In this document: piece after piece, positions 27,871-39,925 of the stretch | Layout of the letters: each line of letters opens with the position of its first letter | How positions within the stretch are numbered: position 1 is the stretch's first letter | DNA from: Antedon mediterranea | Taxonomy: Eukaryota; Echinodermata; Crinoidea; Comatulida; Antedonidae | Length of the DNA: 64,000 nucleotides | Direction of reading: 5' to 3' | Assembly (NCBI RefSeq): GCF_964355755.1 | Contig: NC_092672.1 | Location: forward strand, 6,634,001-6,698,000 | Notes under the pieces: generated by a model | Told to the model about the DNA's origin: nothing | The model's input: only the letters and a program-made list of their open reading frames with translations | The model's database searches: none | Position numbers and translations under genes: made by a program

Positions 27871-29034
27871 TAAGCAATTTGGGAAATCATTGAACAAATT
27901 CTATATCTATATTTTCTGTAATATAAGTAGTTATAAATGTTATAACTTTTAATGATTTATTCAATGATTTTCCAAATAAAGTGTCCTTCCACCATTATTT
28001 CCCTAATCCTCTCTGCTTCCAGAATATCTTACATTATTGGCAGAAATCGATTATTATTAACGTCACATGTTCAGTTGCAATTATCAAACAATTTAACATA
28101 CCGAACTAGAACATGGAAAATCTAATTATTTGCAACATTAACGTTTGAAGTCGTCTGTATACTGATGTAAATTTAATTATACAATAAATTCTGTATGGCG
28201 TACATGCACCGACCTTTCAATAAGAAACTCCTTAATTCATTTCAATTCTATGAGTGCTACTGCATGATCCAGTACTTTGCCTGTTTTGTCATTTATAAAT
28301 TTTTCTTCTACGGAAGTGATTAACTTTATTAAAACTACAAAATAATCTATTCAAAGTCTGATTTTATTAATCTTTATTTTTCATGTGTTTAAGGGACAAT
28401 ACATCTTCAAAATATCGAATCGATTTTTAGTCTCTAGAAAATTTGGACACTTAACATTAAACCCTTTCACGAAAAACATGGTCTGGGATAATAAGCAGTT
28501 GAAATCTATTTAAGTGGATACGATTAATGCGCAGGCAATTTATATAGGCACAAAATACATGTCGCCATTTGTGTGTTTTATCAATAATGTTAAAACCACT
28601 CAGTATTTCAAAATAAGGTATTTTGAGTTATTTATTGTCACTTTCAATTTACTCCACTAGGCTATAATGTCACGCTGTACACGTCTTCAATAGATATTTT
28701 GACGACGTTTTTATTTTTTTTACCAAGTTTTATTTCCAAGAAAACGACTTGAAGCTAGAATTAAATTGGCCAAAAATAAAAGGCTCACAATATTTTTCTG
28801 CAGAAAATTTATTCTACAGAGTTTCTCGAAACATGTCACATTTTAAGGTAGTCTGCTTATTTATTAAACGCCTCAATATCGGTATTTTAACATAAAAATA
28901 TTAAATGCAAAAGTATGAAACAAAAAAAAGACAGAATAATAAAAACAGATCAAAATATGAAAACAGATGCAAAATTAGGTATGAACAAAATTTACATAAT
29001 CTGGAGTGAACACTCATTGTGCGGACGATTCCGA

Positions 29035-29146
29035 ACGTCTACATTACCGGTATCAAACTAAGTTTAACAAAAAGAGTGATATGCAAAATAATTATGACGT
29101 ACGTGGGCATATCACATCAAGTGCGTAAGTATAGACGGGGCTTTAT
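29035..29146 (-). mobile_element. family B element, degenerate
   Basis: Minus strand reads AAAGCCCCGTCTATACTT, GATGTGATATGCCCACGT, GCATATCACTCTTTTTGT, AACTTAGTTTGATA and GTAGACG, keeping the family B order. Confidence 0.6.
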
Positions 29147-30327
29147 AATATACTAAAAATTACATAGAAAACGAAGACAAATTCCTTAATCTTTTCACGT
29201 GTGCAAAAATCACAACAGGTACTAATAAGAAAGAACTGTTAAATGTTTCTTTTGTACTGAAGTTTTTTACAATTCATGATGAAACGGCAAACATGTCGTA
29301 ACGTTTATGGTTTTCTCTGAATCTTGCGATCATTTGAATCTTGCCGACACATGTTTCTTACGAACATTGTTACGTCAACCAAAAAAAAAAGATTTAATAC
29401 AGTTTTAACAGTTTCGATCATTTCTACTCTAGCTTAGCAAACAAGAAATATTCAACACTTTACCGTAATTACAATAGTGAAATTACATACACAATTAGAG
29501 TACATAAAGTAAATTTTGAGAGAAAAATAAATTGTCTCTCAGGAAATCAGCAGGGTAGAATGATGAAAACATATAAACAAAGAATTATAAGATTTAGTAG
29601 TTAAACACATGGACATTAGGGAGATAAGCATTGGTAGATGGTGATGATTGAATCTGTCCATAAGAGCGTGAACACTAATGCTTTTCTATTCACATCTACG
29701 TAACACATGCTTAATGAGAAGTCAAATACTACAGAGAATGACGAAAACAGATCGATAAATTAAGTAAAATTACGAAATCTATTTAATGAGTACAAAACAA
29801 CTTGTTTTTTTCTTTTCATTCTTTCCATGTGTTTTTTCCATATTTGTAGAAACATCTGAATGTGAAATTCAGTAAATTAGTGGTGATGGCCTATCTTGGC
29901 ATAAGAAATCAATTGGTATAGTGAATAAGGATATAAAAAGGGTCTTAACAATCTTATATTTTATCCAATCAAATGTCTAATATATAAGTCTAGGCCTACA
30001 CAATTCAAATAAAGCATAGGAGATATAAACACATTATATACCGTAGTCCCATAAATTGACTATGATTCGAACCTGCGTGCTGTCGCTAACAGGTCTCCAT
30101 CAATATACCATGCTTCATGGTTGAAATAACTACCAGGTAGGCTGGTACATTGTATTATTAGGCATATTCAATTAAAGTTCTATTTTGGTTAGACACGAAC
30201 CTGTGAAATATCACTACAGGACGAGTACCATACCACAGAGTCACATATATCAAGTCACATAAAAAAAAAAACCCATTAACATGTGTATGTTCAGAAGAGT
30301 GAAATGGACATTGCATATTATGAGAAT

Positions 30328-30456
30328 TCCTCCTTTGGGACACTCCTATTAAGAAGGAAAGACAGGCAATAATTCCTATTCAAGGAACACCCTTATTACG
30401 GGGTACCCTTTGTTGGGTTCCGATGGTGTCCCCTTAATAGGGGTTCTATATTATTT
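30328..30456. repeat. dispersed repeat family D (GTGTCCCC.. type)
   Basis: CTTTGGGACACTCCTATTAA ... GGAACACCCTTATTACGGGG ... GATGGTGTCCCCTTAATAGG, GGTTCTAT. Related stretches at 40455-40596, 41685-41742, 61268-61415 and 62450-62535. Confidence 0.65.
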
Positions 30457-32964
30457 GGTTTAATCAGGTAAGAGTGAAAACCATCCCTGGTTTAATACAT
30501 TTTTGAAGCAAGTTTATTTAACTATAGAGAATATGACATTAAACTCTATTTGAAGCAATAAAGACATTCTGTTTTAAACTTCTTTCTACACCGTCTAACT
30601 TTATAACAACATCAATTTATTCAAATACAAAACAATGTCACATATTTTACTAAATTGAATCAGAATATCAATTGAATCAATATGATATGGTTTTCTTTAA
30701 AATTATGAAGAAACCATCACCATGCTACTCGATACAAAGAAAGATCGTAACAATACGCACACATTCGTCTCTTTAACAATTTAATAAATGAAAATCCACA
30801 CACACATCAAAGAAATATGTGTTACATACAATAACTAATATAAATGAGTACACAAGAGTGTTCACACATCGATACAATGTGATAGTGTTTCTGAAATTCT
30901 ATTTTTAAACATTATTACCTTGAATATGAATGAATAATATAGTAGTGAACTTGTTAAAAGAAATACGCATACAATTCGCACAAGGAGCAATAAATTTGGT
31001 GTTGCTATTCTTTAAAGCAAGTACGTTGGCTATATATAGCCAAATTATCTAACACAGTGTCACACGTATCACATGTGGGATCTGTATATTTAAGCTTAAT
31101 GTCATGTGATGAACGTGGCACTTTTGCATTTGATACTGGACAAATTAAGATGCGGGACTGAAAATTGACTAATAAATATTGGCTGATTACACGTATCACT
31201 AATTACAGTTTCGTCATTGTTCCTCTCTTCGCATGGTTTATATCAAAATGTTGAGAGAAGGCTGGTCCCCACTGGTTTCCACATGGAACCGTGCTTTGTT
31301 GTTTTCCCAGGACTTTACCAGCAGAGGCACTTGATGAACTCGATTTTTCCACTACTAATCCAACATTCTATGCAAGTCGAAACATAATCTAATTTGAATT
31401 TATAGAAAAACCTTTGATCACGTAGTTAGAAAAAGTACAGAAAATGAGCTATGCAAATGAAGTATTCAATAATCCATATCGTCATCACTTGAATCTAGGA
31501 TGGACATGGGTAAAATATAGAGAAACGTTTCAAATACCTCACACATGCGCACAGTGACTCATATACAAGATAAAATGTTTAAAGAAAAAAAGATGTTAAA
31601 TCTGGTTTACCATAATAATGGTCCTGTTCGTACAATATAAAAGTATAACTAAAACAAAATTACAGAGAGACGCTAAAAACTACTACTTACCAAAACATAA
31701 AAATGATAAAATGACAATGCTATAGGTGTCTGTAAATGCTTGTACAGTACCCGCTCTATGTAAGCTATCACTCTCCGAAGTTTCAACGTTCAATGGAATG
31801 GGGGAGATAAATAATAACTGTTCTCAATAACTAAAGATAAAGATGTCATTGTCTCAAACTTTTAAATTAAACAATTTATCTGCACATAAATTAATGCATA
31901 ACATTAGTATGTATGAATATCCATACATTATTTATGGAAGGCTGAATGAGTAATAAAGTGTATGCATAAATCATGAATATAGTGAGTATATTATGTATTA
32001 GGTAATCTTACATGCCTTTTAGGCAATGATTGATGCAATAAGCGAGTCTTAAAGAATAGAGATTACTCAAACTCGATTCAGAGAATGCCTACTTGACCCC
32101 GTACCATATTATTAGTAACAACATACTTTAGTATCTAACATAAATAATAAAGATAATAGCGAAATTTTGATTGCAAAAAACGATGAAGCAATTCAACAAG
32201 ACGTCATAGTCAACTGCGCATGTCTACAAACCAACAACGTGCATGAACAACTTTTACTAACGCCGAATTGATTTTAGACATAGCGCAGACAATCAAGCGA
32301 GTCTTCATCAGTCAGAGTTAATATCCTTACAGCAATCTATCTAACTATAATTATATTCCGAAACTATGTTTCAGAATTTCTGAAGCGTAGACACGGCAGC
32401 TATCACAATACAGATTTACACTGTTCAGAAGTTACTATATAACACGTCATACAATCGGAAGTCCCTATCATGCTCATTCAAACATCAGTTCTTCTTTTAA
32501 GAATATAAAAAGGCGTGAAATTGGCTGGCTAACCTGGATATGTCGACCGAAATATGTTCAGTTTAATCGCCCATGGGTAAAAACGGATAGCGCGTCACCA
32601 GCATTTAGCGTGCATCCATCCCATAATGCCTTCGGCTACATGTTGCGCAGCAACCGAAAAGATAATTTTGTTTTACGTTGTAGATAGTGATACTAAAGTA
32701 CTGGTTATTATAAAATTCGACTGAACTTTGTATTTACTATTTCAAATTATCGAATAATACATGTTTTTCTTACTAATGTCAATTAAAAATGTGTTTGATG
32801 TTAACGAATGAAATACTTTATTTTTGGAGCTTGTTCTATATTATCATGGTATAGGCCTATCAAATTTAGTAAACAACGCGCTGGTACCACTAATTGTAAT
32901 TTAGTCTACCTTTTATTTTGTTGACTGATTTATGTGCATGTTTGGGGAGAGGTTGATAAAGGAT
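30457..32964. other. intergenic DNA
   Basis: AT-rich. One family C fragment at 31043-31120, TAGGCCTA near 32853. No gene recognised. Confidence 0.5.
31043..31120. repeat. dispersed palindromic repeat family C, fragment
   Basis: ACACAGTGTCACACGTATCA then CATGTGGGATCTGTAT and ATGTCATGTGATG match the left half of family C. Better copies at 37018-37130, 51999-52138, 56666-56780 and 62052-62186. Confidence 0.55.
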
Positions 32965-32969
32965 CAATT

Positions 32970-33285
32970 CCTTTCCTTCCTTCGATGGATGGATCCGATT
33001 TATTGATATTTTACATAATGCGTTTTCAAAGACATTTGACCCGTTTACATTGTCCGTGTGTTCCCTTCCTTCGTTCGATGGATGGATCCGATTGATACTC
33101 ATGGAATTCACACTTCTATCTTTTACATAATGTGTTTACAAAGATATTTGACGCGTTTACATTGTCCGTGTGTTCCCTTCCTTCGATGGATGGATCCGAT
33201 TGATACTCATGGAATTCACACTTTCATCTTTTACATAATGCGTGTACAAATCCATTTAACGCGTTTACATTGTCCGTGTGTGTTC
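32970..33285. repeat. tandem repeat, ~112-bp unit, three copies
   Basis: Three units of CCTTCCTTCGATGGATGGAT, CCGATTGATACTCATGGAAT, ACATAATGYGTTTACAAAG, GCGTTTACATTGTCCGTGTG; the first unit lacks part of the middle. Confidence 0.85.
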
Positions 33286-33297
33286 AAAACCCGCTAG

Positions 33298-34779
33298 CGA
33301 AGACAATTTTAAACTATCATTAGTCATGCACTTTGAATTATCTTGTAATAACTACCATTTTAATATAGTATCAATGACTATTAATATAATGTAAATCCCT
33401 GTCCCATAATACCCTTTGAAATGTCATTGTATCATATTATGAGTTACAGTCATCTAAGTAGTTATAGATTACATGATTTCAATTAGACTTAGATCGACCA
33501 GTTATTTTCTACTTAAAGGATTTAAATGGTATCCAATGGGGAAAGGCCTAAATTTGTGCATTTTTAAAATACCTGGAAATGTATCGATATTTGTAAACGG
33601 TTTTGCGTGGATAGAAATGAATTGCGTGACGCGGAAACACCATGTACATACAGAGTACCTCGACGTTTGGATTTGTGCGCTTTGTAAAAATAGTAAATTT
33701 CGAATTCCACCATCCATACCACCAACATTTAAAAGCGCTAGAGATGCTTGATTTATTGGGCGATTCCATTGCGTGGACCATGATGTAGGCCTACACGCAA
33801 AGAGAGGTAAACATTGTGCTATGGGGGAATGTGTAATGCGTCATGGGAAGAGCTTGATAAAGTAAAGCATTATGGTATATAATAATTGTGTTTTCACTTA
33901 ACCAATGATTCAAAAACCGTCTGAAAAACACCTATAAAACATTGTATTGGTACCAATCGTCGTTGCCAACATAAAACTTTTCAATATGACGTCATAATTG
34001 TCTTATTTCATAGGTAGATATATTAATTTAAATATGGTCATTGGAAAATGGATTTATCATGTTTATATTTACTCGTAATGTTTTTAGGCGGGTGGTCTAA
34101 AACTAATGGCCATTTTCCATTAATTAATCAAAATAGTCCTGGTGTCCGATTTTGGCAAAAAATAAATGAATATAACGTTCATTTGGACTATATCAAACGG
34201 ACAACAAAGGCAAATCTGTTTACACTTTTTTCTAGGTTCACACTCTTTACTGGACATTTCTCCTCATTCGTTCAAAGAAAAGCGTCATTCAAAAAATCAG
34301 TATAGGCTAATACATACAATACTATATGCCTAATATAATGCGAAAACATAGCAAATTGTATACAATATATAATACAGAACAGTATAACTTAATATAATAA
34401 TCTTAAAAGTCAACCATTTATTGAGATTAGTTTTAAATTCAATTAAGATACTCTCACCATGGTTGGTTTCGCGTGGTCACGCGTAGATTGGCTCCGTTTG
34501 TTTTACTACACTTCGTCGCGTCGTGGGAGCGTCAACCGCTGGAGCAACCGTACGCAATAGGCAATATAATACATCGATATAGTCCTGTCTTCATTTCTGT
34601 AAGGCTCAGTCATTTTGTCGAGCTGCCTACACTGCTTCTGACGCACTGGAATACGCATTATCATACAAATCAGCGGTCAGGAATACAAGAACAAATGTAT
34701 TACAATGGATTTTAGCTAAATAGGAACGTTTACAATTGTTTTGCAGAGATTTTAAAGGTGATATATTTTGTAGCATACG
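33298..34779. other. upstream region of P2X exon A
   Basis: Two open frames (33473-33751; 34048-34305, the latter starting with a hydrophobic MDLSCLYLLVMFLGGWS) are not recognised and could be chance. 34463-34560 is richer in G+C and CpG than its surroundings (GTTTCGCGTGGTCACGCGTA, CGTCGCGTCGTGGG), which could be promoter or 5' UTR. ttttgcag at 34739-34746 is a possible acceptor for a leader exon. Confidence 0.4.
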
Positions 34780-34934
34780 ATGGCAAGGAGAAGGCGAATA
34801 TTGCCACTGTGGTATTGGTTACATTTAGATGCTTTTCTTGAGTATGACACGCCACAAATGGTTAGAATACAAAATTGGAAAGCTGGACTCTTAAACAGGA
34901 TTATTCAACTTGGTCTTATTGTATATATATTCAG
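34780..34934 (+). CDS. P2X receptor first exon (copy A)
   Basis: ATP-gated P2X channels open with a short cytosolic tail, a YDTPK/R motif and TM1. This exon gives 51 residues: a basic start MARRRR, then DAFLEYDTPQMVRIQNW, KAGLLNR and IIQLGLIVYIF (TM1 start), ending ATTCAG/GTAGGT in phase 2. That order and spacing (YDTP...NR..QL..) is diagnostic for the family. Later exons (extracellular cysteines, TM2) are not seen in the next 14.7 kb. Gln replaces the basic residue of the conserved TPK/R site. It may be an alternative first exon of the gene starting at 49612, or a separate or dead gene. Confidence 0.85.
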
Positions 34935-35925
34935 GTAGGTAAGGTTATTATTACTGTATATATATTATGTACATTTAATTTACATTATATATTGGAATGG
35001 CCCACTAAACTGTCTTTGATATCAGAAAGGTTTTACCAGAAATTATGACAATATTATTCAAGATGCCCGGTACGCATTGAACTAGGCCTATATAATTACA
35101 CATCTGAAACACGGGACGTTTTTTCCGCCAAATTTGACTTAGTTAGAAAATAGAATTAAGCACTCATCCTGTGCCTGTGTGTACATCGTCCATTTTACGA
35201 CTCCGTCGATACCTTTAAATAATTAAGTTATTACATTCGAATGCTTTGTAAAATAAAACATTTAACACAATATTTGATAATACAGTGTCTAATACATAGT
35301 ATAGTCTTCGTAACACTCTTATAGGAAATCAAATTTTCAAGTATAAAAGCACTCAGGCAACCCTAAGATTATTAGATAGACAATACTAGATTGAGACATG
35401 CACAAGGATGTACACGAATAATTTAAGAATTTCCATATCGTACATAAACATCTACACGAATTGATATTTTGTTTATAAGTTTATTAATATGGATCATATT
35501 ATACATAAAAAGAAATTGAATTGAATATTCATATTATAGATATAAAATATTTTCCACAAATCTCAACAGTGACAGCAAACATTGGTAACATCAGTGACCC
35601 CCAGGGGTTAAACATCGGGGTGAATCAAACTGGTTATGCATAATTATTTTTCAGAAAATGTCACATTATTTTTAATTATAACTTTAAAACAGCCAAAATG
35701 ACTAATTGTGACCACCTACCTGTACACAAAAGTACTACTATCCACGTGCACGTATGTTAGGTTAGCAACCTACCCTCGACACAAACGTACTATATTAACA
35801 TGGCCTACCCGGACGATATAAGGTGAACGGATACTATTATTGTATCCCCATAGTATAGGCCGACATCACTCCCACAGCTCTACAATACAACATTTAACCT
35901 TTACTGTTTCTCCACTTGGAACTAT

Positions 35926-36042
35926 CTAGTGTCACATACGTATGTAGCACTTGTATTAGGACTATGTTAAGGTTAGGCATAGCCTATGAAACAGGTTTCA
36001 CATGTGATTCATATGTGACAGTGTACAGAGTTTCCCTATGAA
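35926..36042. repeat. dispersed repeat family C
   Basis: TAGTGTCACATACGTATGTA ... GGTTTCACATGTGATTCATA, TGTGACAGTGTACAGAGTTT, CCCTATGA; ends echo the start in inverted form. Confidence 0.55.
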
Positions 36043-37017
36043 ACTGAAGAGTCAATGAGACGGGCTTTATACTAGATTAATCTATGCTTCTTTTAACGAC
36101 TGTCATCGTGCGTTTGTAATTGAAATGCCAACATGTACTCGTATTCAGAGCATGTCCAACGGAATGTTAGCAGGTAATGGTAATTTACAAAAACTCTTCA
36201 GCGCAAGTGTGCTAATATTTGCTTTGATTTGTTCAGTGCTCAGAGCATTTAGGTAGCAAAATTAGTCGTGCTGTATGAAAATTACAAGAAAATTATATAT
36301 GTCTAGAGGCGGTTGGCGAACAACATACTGTATACCCAGGTTTCCTACCTGTGTACATTGCATTTAGTTAATAGCCGATTAGTGTATTAATAGTAATACA
36401 GTTTCTTCGTATTCATTTTAACTAATTTCTGTAAATAATACTATTACGTAACACTAAAAGGGTCACTTTTAAGACTGACGCGTGTTTGTGCGATTTAGCT
36501 ACATGTAAAATTTAAACGAGACCTCAACGCTGAGAGACTTGCTCTGTGGCTGGCACATTCCGTGGCGAGATACCCAATGATCCGGCGGTAACAGAAGGTC
36601 CCTCAAGCTTGGAAGGTCAGTGGATAGGGTACATGTCCTGAAATTGGTTACAGACTGTACCCAAAAGAAAATCAGATGATTACAGAAATCAATAACATAC
36701 AAAAAGCCGTGACGTGTCACACACATGACGAGACGTCGTTGAAGACATGAAGCATTGAAGAGAAACAAGATGAAGAATCGTTGGCAAAGAAATCGTAGGA
36801 AGACAGACACGAGAACCTAAAGTTGTGTTGACGAGTGATTAGAATGAACACATTATTATACTACTCTGAACTAGATCGCATAGACGTCTAACCTAATCCA
36901 CTAAATCATAAATGTAGCCTAACACTGAAATAAAGTCTGACGCTACGAAAGCAAATGGGTAGCAGAATCTCGGTATTGTACTTCCGAGATAAAGGATCCC
37001 ACGTAAAATACATAATG

Positions 37018-37130
37018 AAAGCCTGTATCATGGACTCTAATCTAACCCTTAATCTAATCTTCCGTGTTACAGGTATCACACGTGAACAGCATGTGATGCT
37101 GTATTACGGAATTTACCTATAATTCCGACT
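37018..37130. repeat. dispersed repeat family C
   Basis: GCCTGTATCATGGACTCTAA, TCTAACCCTTAATCTAATCT, GTTACAGGTATCACACGTGA, GCATGTGATGCTGTATTACG, GAATTTACCTATAA. Confidence 0.65.
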
Positions 37131-38049
37131 AAAATATTGTGGAAATACAGCACTGGTGATTGGTTTTGTACAGATAATTCAAGGACATTATCTGCCTTAA
37201 GACCAACCATAATCAGTCTTTAACAAAAGATGAATAGCTTGTCAGATACAAATGCACTATTAATATTACCTCTTAAATTTTTTTATCACATTAATTAGTA
37301 ATCAATGATCTTCCTAATTATAATCGCATTTTTATACAAGCAATTCTGTATGGAATACAAACGACCAAGTGTATATAGTACGACCGCTACTTTCAGTTCA
37401 CAGCCTAATGGTCCTTGAGGAATTAGAGAGTCGTAACCTGTTATAATTAATTAAATATTACTTTCTTCGATTAGCCTTTAGTTAATTACTAGATAGCACT
37501 AAATTATCAGTTTTCCTTATATAGTTTGTAAATACGAAATACAAAGCTTACATTATAATTTTACAAATAAACATCACTCTTATTAGTGCATGGTTTATAG
37601 TCATAAGGAGATAGTGATCATGACGTAACAACGCGGTCGCCACCATTACCTCCACAATAAATTCTAATTTAATATTACACCCATCTTCATTAAACCAACA
37701 TTAGAACCACAAACCTAATCATCATTGATGTGTTGATCACTATCACTATGTCGTAATCACCACCACCACCACCACTCTGTAAGCATTATGTATTTATTGA
37801 TTTTAATCAACACAATCGTCTTTACATTTTACATGTTTGGCAAACATGAATCAATATTACGTTGATTATCAAAGAGCTCACAATGAGAAATTAATTTTAG
37901 TTTTTATATTATGTAGGAACATACTTCACAATCATTAAACATTACGGATGACATATGAGTTTGATGTATAACATAATATAATGATTAGGTCTATCGTTAC
38001 GGTTGGTATATTATTATTTAATCTTTATCAATTTTCATCTTCATCATCC

Positions 38050-39340
38050 ACAATTAAAATATTGTGTAACTAGTACACTGATATAACCCCCTAGTCGTCT
38101 CAAAAGATGTACTAGGTTTATTAAAATACACACAACCACATTCAAAATATTGAACTAGTACACCAGTGTAACCCCCTACACTGACTCGTCTCCAAAGATG
38201 TACTAGGTTTATTAAAATACACACAACCACATTCAAAATATTGAACTAGTACACCGGTGTAACCCCCTACACTGACTCGTCTCGAAAGATGTACTAGATT
38301 TATTAAAATACACACAACCAAAATCAAAATATTGAACTAGTACACCGGTGTCACCCCCTACTCGTCTCGGAAGATGTACTATGTTTATTAAAATACACAC
38401 AACCACAATCAAATATTGAACTAGTACACCGGTGTCACCCCCTACTCGTCTCGGAAGATGTACTATGTTTATTAAAATACACACAACCACAATCAAAATA
38501 TTGAACTAGTACACCGGTGTAACCCCCTACACTGACTCGTCTCGAAAGATGTACTAGGTTTATTAAAATACACACAACCGCAATCAAATTATTGAACTAG
38601 TACACCGGGGTAACCCCATTCTTGTCTCAAACGATGTAATATGTTTATTAAAATACACACAACCACAATAAAAATATTGAACTAGTATACCGGGGTAACC
38701 CCCTACTCGTCTCGAAAGATGTACTAGGTTTATTAAAATACACACAACCACAATCAAATTATTGAACTAGTACACCGGGGTAACTCCCTTCTTGTCTCGA
38801 AAGATGTACTAGGTTTATTAAAATACACACAACCACAATCAAATTATTGAACTAGTACACCGGGGTAACCCCTACTCGTCTCGGAAGATGTACTAGGTTT
38901 ATTAAAATACACACAACCACAATCAAATTATTGAACTAGTACACCGGGGTAACCCCATTCTTGTCTCAAACGATGTAATATGTTTATTAAAATACACACA
39001 ACCACAATAAAAATATTGAACTAGTACACCGGTGTAACCCCCTACACTGACTCGTCTCGAAAGATGTACTAGGTTTATTAAAATACACACAACCACAATC
39101 AAATTATTGAACTAGTACACCGGGGTAACCCCATTCTTGTCTCAAACGATGTAATATGTTTATTAAAATACACACAACCACAATAAAAATATTGAACTAG
39201 TACACCGGTGTAACTCCCTACACTGACTCGTCTCGAAAGATGTACTAGGTTTATTAAAATACACACAACCACAATCAAAATATTGAACTAGTAGGCCTAC
39301 ACCGATGTAACCCCTACTCGTCTCGGAAGATGTACTGATT
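38050..39340. repeat. minisatellite, 14 units of ~91/84 bp
   Basis: Unit starts TTGAACTAGTACACCGGTGT, continues AACCCCCTACACTGACTCGT, CTCGAAAGATGTACTAGGTT and TATTAAAATACACACAACCA. TTATTAAAATACACACAACC occurs 14 times. Variants lack ACACTG or read CCGGGGTAACCCCATTCTTG, and these alternate in a pattern, so there is higher-order structure. The sequence just after the array (39341-39420) is shared with a single-unit copy at 43574-43700. Confidence 0.95.
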
Positions 39341-39773
39341 TTTTTTTTTTAAATCCATTGTATATAATGGACCTACGATTTGTAGTCTTTATTCGGGAAG
39401 ACGACCACCGGAGTGAGCCGAACAATTACCGATATAATGGCTACTGCTCGGCCACTCGACCAATAAAATAACATAGGCTACAATATAAATAACATACAAA
39501 TGAAAAATGATGTTGCTCAAATGAACCAGCTATAAAGAAGGAAGGCAACAGATTGTTGATATACGATTGGGTATTTGAATTATGGATTGATGGGATAATA
39601 AAATAAATCACAATACAGTGGAGCATGGAGTAAATACAAATTGAATGAGCTGCTGATATTAAAATCCTGCATATGTTACTATGAATATAGTCCTACAGTA
39701 ATTCCGAAATAAATTCAGTTACAGTAACGCTACAGAAATGTATAATATAATAGGTACAGAACTATTTAAAAAG

Positions 39774-39925
39774 CGTTTTTAGTCGCGACTCTACAGCTCA
39801 CTATGTCGGTCGGGTCAGTTGGTTGGTTTGTCGGTCGGTCTGTTGGTCGGTCGGTCGGTAAACACTAACTCAATTTTGTGCACGCGACTGCAACCATGTA
39901 TATGTGCTTGTTAAAGTTACCTTGC
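39774..39925. repeat. AGTCGCG family element with (GGTC)n tract
   Basis: TTTTTAGTCGCGACTCTACA, GCTCACTATG, an expanded GTCGGTCGGTC tract, GTAAACACTAACTCAATTTT, GTGCACGCGACTGCAACCAT. Second copy of the element at 2319-2450. Confidence 0.7.

Larger units (their letters stand above)
26896..30327. other. intergenic DNA, mostly featureless
   Basis: Holds a family A fragment (27768-27870), a family B copy (29035-29146) and possible tRNA-like B-box sequence on the minus strand near 30063-30072. No coding exon recognised. Confidence 0.55.
34935..38049. other. gene-free DNA after P2X exon A
   Basis: Would be intron if copy A is used. Holds family C copies at 35926-36042 and 37018-37130, a short GC-rich island at 36520-36660, and a (CAC)n run at 37761-37776. 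No further P2X exon recognised. Confidence 0.5.

Noticed and set aside
30059-30130. tRNA-like sequence on the minus strand (GGTTCGAATC)
   Set aside because: B box only; no A box at the right distance and no cloverleaf.
33473-34305. Open frames upstream of P2X exon A, one with a signal-peptide-like start
   Set aside because: No family match and no convincing donor; overlapping frames of similar length occur on the other strand.
38054-38496. Repetitive antisense frames over the 91-bp array
   Set aside because: Same cause: translated satellite DNA, with the frame broken wherever the unit length varies.
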